Shown here: positions 4,842-7,010 of the stretch, in pieces
Position numbering within the stretch: position 1 is the stretch's first letter
How the letters are laid out: each line of letters starts with the position of its first letter
DNA from: an uncultured Coriobacteriaceae bacterium
GTDB lineage: Bacteria > Actinomycetota > Coriobacteriia > Coriobacteriales > Eggerthellaceae
DNA: 7,010 nucleotides
Direction of reading: 5' to 3'
Assembly: GCA_902796815.1 (NCBI GenBank)
Contig: CADBQL010000395.1
Span: forward strand, 1-7,010
The notes under the pieces: generated by a model
What the model was told of the DNA's origin: nothing
Databases searched by the model: none
What the model saw: only the letters and a program-made list of their open reading frames with translations
Translations under genes and position numbers: made by a program

Positions 4842-5500
4842 GCAAGACAAATCGCCTGTTCTGGCTGGGGCGTTACGTCGAGCGCACGCTTATTTCGATA
4901 GAAATTATGCAGGATGCATATGACCGGGCCATCGATTACGAGGAATTCGATTACACGACTTTTTGCGAAAAGCTCGAAATCGAATGCCCGTACGAAACGT
5001 CCGACGGCTTCATTCTGGGATTTTTGTTCGACGAATCCTATTTCTACAGCGTAGTGAATTCGCTCAACTACGCCTACGATAACGCCATCGTGCTGCGCGA
5101 GGTCATAAGCAGTTCTGCGCTTTCGTATATACAGATGGCAGTAAACATCATGCAGAGCGCTGCAGCGGGCGTAGCGCCTATGCTCGAGTTGCAAAGCGTC
5201 GTCGATATGCTGTATGCGTTCCGCGGCTGCTGCGATGATAGTATCCTCGATACGCATAGCCGCTATACCGTCAAATGCGGATACAGCGTAGAGCGTATCG
5301 ACATGTACGTACGACTCGGTTTCCATACGCACACGCTCGACCGAGAATTCGCGCGCTTGCAGTCGCGCTTGCAGCGCACGCCGATGCGTCGCGATGGGCA
5401 AAAGCTCATGGTGCTGCTCGGCATGGCCCCCAATCCCGATCCCGCCAATAACCGCGACCTGCTTCTCGAGTGCGTAGAAGGTCTGTTTTTGGACGTGTAG
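4823..5500 (+). CDS. Alpha-E domain protein (DUF403), short form
   Basis: A 225-residue all-helical protein of the alpha-E family, the usual genomic partner of the permuted ATP-grasp protein. Its biochemical role is unknown; the two are sometimes fused, which implies a complex. Matching segments are SKTNRLFWLGRYVERT (residues 7-22), NSLNYAYDNAIVLREVIS (79-96) and YSVERIDMYVRLGFHTHTLD (154-173), which mirrors the first segment. Typical members have about 310 residues, so this one is clearly compact. The N- and C-terminal signatures are both present, so it looks like a naturally short version with reduced middle loops rather than a truncation. The start ATG lies within the end of the ATP-grasp gene, with AAGGA three bases and GGAGGAGG twelve bases upstream. 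Confidence 0.9.
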   Translation: MDSEILSKTNRLFWLGRYVERTLISIEIMQDAYDRAIDYEEFDYTTFCEKLEIECPYETSDGFILGFLFDESYFYSVVNSLNYAYDNAIVLREVISSSALSYIQMAVNIMQSAAAGVAPMLELQSVVDMLYAFRGCCDDSILDTHSRYTVKCGYSVERIDMYVRLGFHTHTLDREFARLQSRLQRTPMRRDGQKLMVLLGMAPNPDPANNRDLLLECVEGLFLDV

Positions 5501-5514
5501 AACTGCTTGGGGAA

Positions 5515-5541
5515 CGAGTTGCACCCCTGGGGCTATGCTCG
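5515..5541. repeat. Degenerate copy of the palindromic repeat
   Basis: CGAG ... CCCC-T-GGGG ... CTCG: the core CCCCTGGGGC of the 29-bp repeats is kept, while the outer arms are CGAG/CTCG instead of ATGAGT/ACTCAT. It begins 14 bases after the alpha-E stop and sits 3 bases before the next full copy. Confidence 0.5.
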
Positions 5542-5544
5542 AGA

Positions 5545-5573
5545 ATGAGTCATGCCCCTGGGGCGAGACTCAT
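5545..5573. repeat. 29-bp palindromic repeat, copy C
   Basis: Outer arms ATGAGTC/GACTCAT and inner arms GCCCC/GGGGC around a central T, with spacers AT and GA. It is identical to copy D. It differs from copies A and B only in the spacers beside the inner stem, which here lengthen the outer arm by a pair. An upstream ATG of the transglutaminase frame (5535) runs through it, but the true gene start is downstream. Confidence 0.8.
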
Positions 5574-5589
5574 TTCGGGGAATTTGGTA

Positions 5590-5618
5590 ATGAGTCATGC
5601 CCCTGGGGCGAGACTCAT
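5590..5618. repeat. 29-bp palindromic repeat, copy D
   Basis: Identical to copy C at all 29 positions, 16 bases downstream of it, in the gap between the alpha-E and transglutaminase genes. Within a same-direction operon this hairpin pair may cause partial termination or protect the upstream message, changing the ratio of the gene products. Confidence 0.8.
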
Positions 5619-5632
5619 TGCGGTTGCCTAGA

Positions 5633-5640
5633 TTTGGAGG
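5633..5640 (+). promoter_or_regulatory. Ribosome binding site that sets the transglutaminase start
   Basis: TTTGGAGG five bases before ATG 5646. The longer in-frame reading from 5535 would translate the two palindromes into a repeated NESCPWGETH peptide and has no comparable site. Confidence 0.8.
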
Positions 5641-5645
5641 CATTG

Positions 5646-6497
5646 ATGAAAACGTTGGAATACCGCTTTACTACAACGGTCGAATTTAGTGGTCCTGTGC
5701 GCGAACATGTGTTTGTATTGCGGTGCCTACCTTATCGCCAACCTGGGATTTCGGTCATAAGCGAGCATGTTGAAGTTGGCCCCGATGCAATCAGCTCTCG
5801 TCAGCGCGACAGCTTGGGCAACGAGCTCGTGGTCGGAAGCATTCGAAAACCGCACGACCGTATTTCGTATGTCAGCGAAGGGGTCGTTCGCGTGGGGGCA
5901 ACGATTGCTCAACCGGGTTCCCAGGGTGCTCAAGATTGCTTTCACCCATTGTATAAGTATCCCTCCGAACTCGCGCGCGCAAATGAAACCATGCTCGAAT
6001 GGGCACATGGCGCAGGTTGCACGTTCGAGGAGTTTCTCGAATTCGGAGATTCTTCCCAGCCCAATACCACAGATGAAACTAATGCGAAACTCTTGACGTT
6101 CGAGAGGCTCGGCACGACCGTGCACCATTTCATGGCATATGAGCCTGGAGCTACGAGCGTATCGACCACGGCTGCCGAGGCGTTTGATGCCAGGAGCGGC
6201 GTGTGCCAGGATTTCGCGCATATAATGATTGCGATTCTTCGCGCTCACGGAATTCCCGCTCGTTATGTGAGCGGGCTTGCCGTCGGCCAGGGGACTACGC
6301 ATGCATGGGCGCAAGCTTTTATCGACGGGGCGTGGCATGGTTACGACCCCACGCGCGATACGCGTGTCGACGATACGTATTTGCCGCTCGCTGTCGGGCG
6401 CGATTGGTCGGACTGCCCCATCGAGCGCGGTAGCTTCTGGGGGCTCGTCGACCAGACGCAGACGGTGTTCATGACGATGAGCGAGCGCTTAGAATAG
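5646..6497 (+). CDS. Transglutaminase-like cysteine peptidase with N-terminal beta domain
   Basis: A 283-residue protein with the two-part layout of bacterial transglutaminase-like proteins. The N-terminal beta-strand domain spans about residues 1-85 (YRFTTTVEFSGPVREHVFVLRCLP). The papain-like core has catalytic Cys187 in SGVCQDFAHIMIAILRAHGIPARYVSG (184-210, written here in two halves: SGVCQDFAHIMIAIL and RAHGIPARYVSG), His219 in THAWAQAF and Asp234 in GYDPTRD. All three catalytic residues are present, so it should be active. Bacterial relatives are mostly thought to hydrolyse or exchange amide bonds rather than crosslink proteins. There is no signal peptide, so it is cytoplasmic. It is the standard third member of the ATP-grasp/alpha-E cluster, separated from alpha-E by a 145-base gap filled with palindromic repeats. 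Confidence 0.93.
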   Translation: MKTLEYRFTTTVEFSGPVREHVFVLRCLPYRQPGISVISEHVEVGPDAISSRQRDSLGNELVVGSIRKPHDRISYVSEGVVRVGATIAQPGSQGAQDCFHPLYKYPSELARANETMLEWAHGAGCTFEEFLEFGDSSQPNTTDETNAKLLTFERLGTTVHHFMAYEPGATSVSTTAAEAFDARSGVCQDFAHIMIAILRAHGIPARYVSGLAVGQGTTHAWAQAFIDGAWHGYDPTRDTRVDDTYLPLAVGRDWSDCPIERGSFWGLVDQTQTVFMTMSERLE

Positions 6498-6543
6498 CGT
6501 TAGAGATTATTCGTAACCTGCCAGCCTGTGCAGAAAGGCCTCC

Positions 6544-7010
6544 ATGAGAATCGAAGTATCAGTTCACGAACTCGCGACGGGTGAGATGCTGCGCATCGAA
6601 AAGCACCGTTTTGCGGCGAAGCAAGTCGCTGACGATGCACCGCGAGCGTGCATCGTCACGGGCATTCATGGTGACGAACTCGAGGGCCAGTATGCCGTAT
6701 TCGAGCTTGCGCGGCGTTTGCATGAGCATCCGGAGTGCCTTGCCGGCATCGTGGACATCTATCCTGCGGCCAATCCGTGCGGCATCGGCGCTATCGAGCG
6801 GGGAATTCCACAGTTTGACCTGGATATGAATAGGGTTTTCCCAGGAAATAACAGCGCGTCGCCGTTCGAGTCGATGGCGGCTGATCTCGTGGCGGACGTC
6901 GCTGGTGCCACAGTGGCGTTCGATATCCATGCAAGCAATATCTTTTTGCGAGAATTGCCGCAAATTCGTATCAATGAGGTATCGGCCGAGCAGCTCTTGC
7001 CGCTTGCGCG
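6544..7010 (+). CDS. Aspartoacylase / succinylglutamate desuccinylase-like zinc hydrolase (3' end outside window)
   Basis: The first 155 residues of a zinc-dependent amidohydrolase of the AstE/AspA branch of the M14 carboxypeptidase superfamily. Zinc ligands are visible: His42 and Glu45 in TGIHGDELEG (39-48) and His129 in FDIHAS (126-131). The substrate-binding motif is FDLDMNRVFPGN (91-102). The ATG at 6544 follows AGAAAGG (6532-6538) by five bases. It starts 46 bases after the transglutaminase stop with no terminator in between, so it is probably the fourth gene of the same operon. The family removes acyl groups from amino acids, and in ATP-grasp neighbourhoods it is often thought to deacylate or trim the product. 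The exact substrate cannot be read from the sequence. Confidence 0.88.
   Translation, partial: MRIEVSVHELATGEMLRIEKHRFAAKQVADDAPRACIVTGIHGDELEGQYAVFELARRLHEHPECLAGIVDIYPAANPCGIGAIERGIPQFDLDMNRVFPGNNSASPFESMAADLVADVAGATVAFDIHASNIFLRELPQIRINEVSAEQLLPLA

Noticed and set aside
4838..5524. Minus-strand 228-codon frame opposite the alpha-E gene
   Set aside because: Its length follows from the codon usage of the real gene on the other strand; the alpha-E protein has clear family motifs and this frame has none.
5535..5645. Longer transglutaminase start at ATG 5535
   Set aside because: The extra 37 residues are a translation of the palindromic repeats, while ATG 5646 has a strong ribosome binding site and fits the family N-terminus.

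Overview
The window looks like chromosomal DNA from a moderately GC-rich bacterium. My best guess is an actinomycete of the class Coriobacteriia (Eggerthellaceae-like). The guess rests on the overall feel of the proteins, on the 178-residue helix-turn-helix protein, which resembles hypothetical proteins I associate with that group, and on the frequent use of TTG/ATG starts with good Shine-Dalgarno sequences. The taxonomy is inference and was not tested by any search.

Left part (1-2720), read mainly on the minus strand. The C-terminal end of a possible membrane protein (plus strand, stop at 187) converges on a lone MoxR-type AAA+ ATPase gene (minus, 1182-253). The 65 bases between the two stop codons are almost entirely two copies of a 29-bp palindrome. 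Upstream of moxR is a 963-base region without a protein gene, but it is full of RNA signals. It holds an extended -10 promoter, then a very large cobalamin riboswitch aptamer (1852-1509) closed by a 13-bp P1 helix and ending in a recognisable B12 box. A candidate antiterminator, an intrinsic terminator with seven Ts (1453-1413) and about 180 bases of unassigned, possibly structured leader follow, and a variant palindrome lies directly in front of the moxR ribosome binding site. On the other side of the riboswitch promoter, on the same strand, lies a PduO-type ATP:cob(I)alamin adenosyltransferase (2665-2147). This enzyme makes adenosylcobalamin, a usual ligand of this riboswitch class. Read literally, the layout is a lone MoxR ATPase under control of a cobalamin-sensing transcription attenuator, which is unusual.

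Right part (2844-7010), plus strand. A promoter with good -35 and -10 elements precedes an unrecognised 178-residue protein with a C-terminal helix-turn-helix-like segment. After a possible weak terminator comes a gene set known from many bacteria: a circularly permuted ATP-grasp protein (DUF404/DUF407 type, 3531-4841), an alpha-E protein (DUF403, overlapping by 19 bases, 4823-5500), a transglutaminase-like cysteine protease (5646-6497) and a zinc-dependent aspartoacylase/succinylglutamate desuccinylase-like hydrolase cut by the window end (6544 onward). Such clusters are thought, from comparative genomics, to make and break amide or peptide bonds in a still unidentified peptide-like product. 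The gap between the alpha-E and transglutaminase genes carries two identical 29-bp palindromes, plus a degenerate third, of the same family as those after moxR.

The most interesting points are the riboswitch/MoxR pairing, the possible second RNA switch between its terminator and moxR, and the palindrome family found at gene ends.
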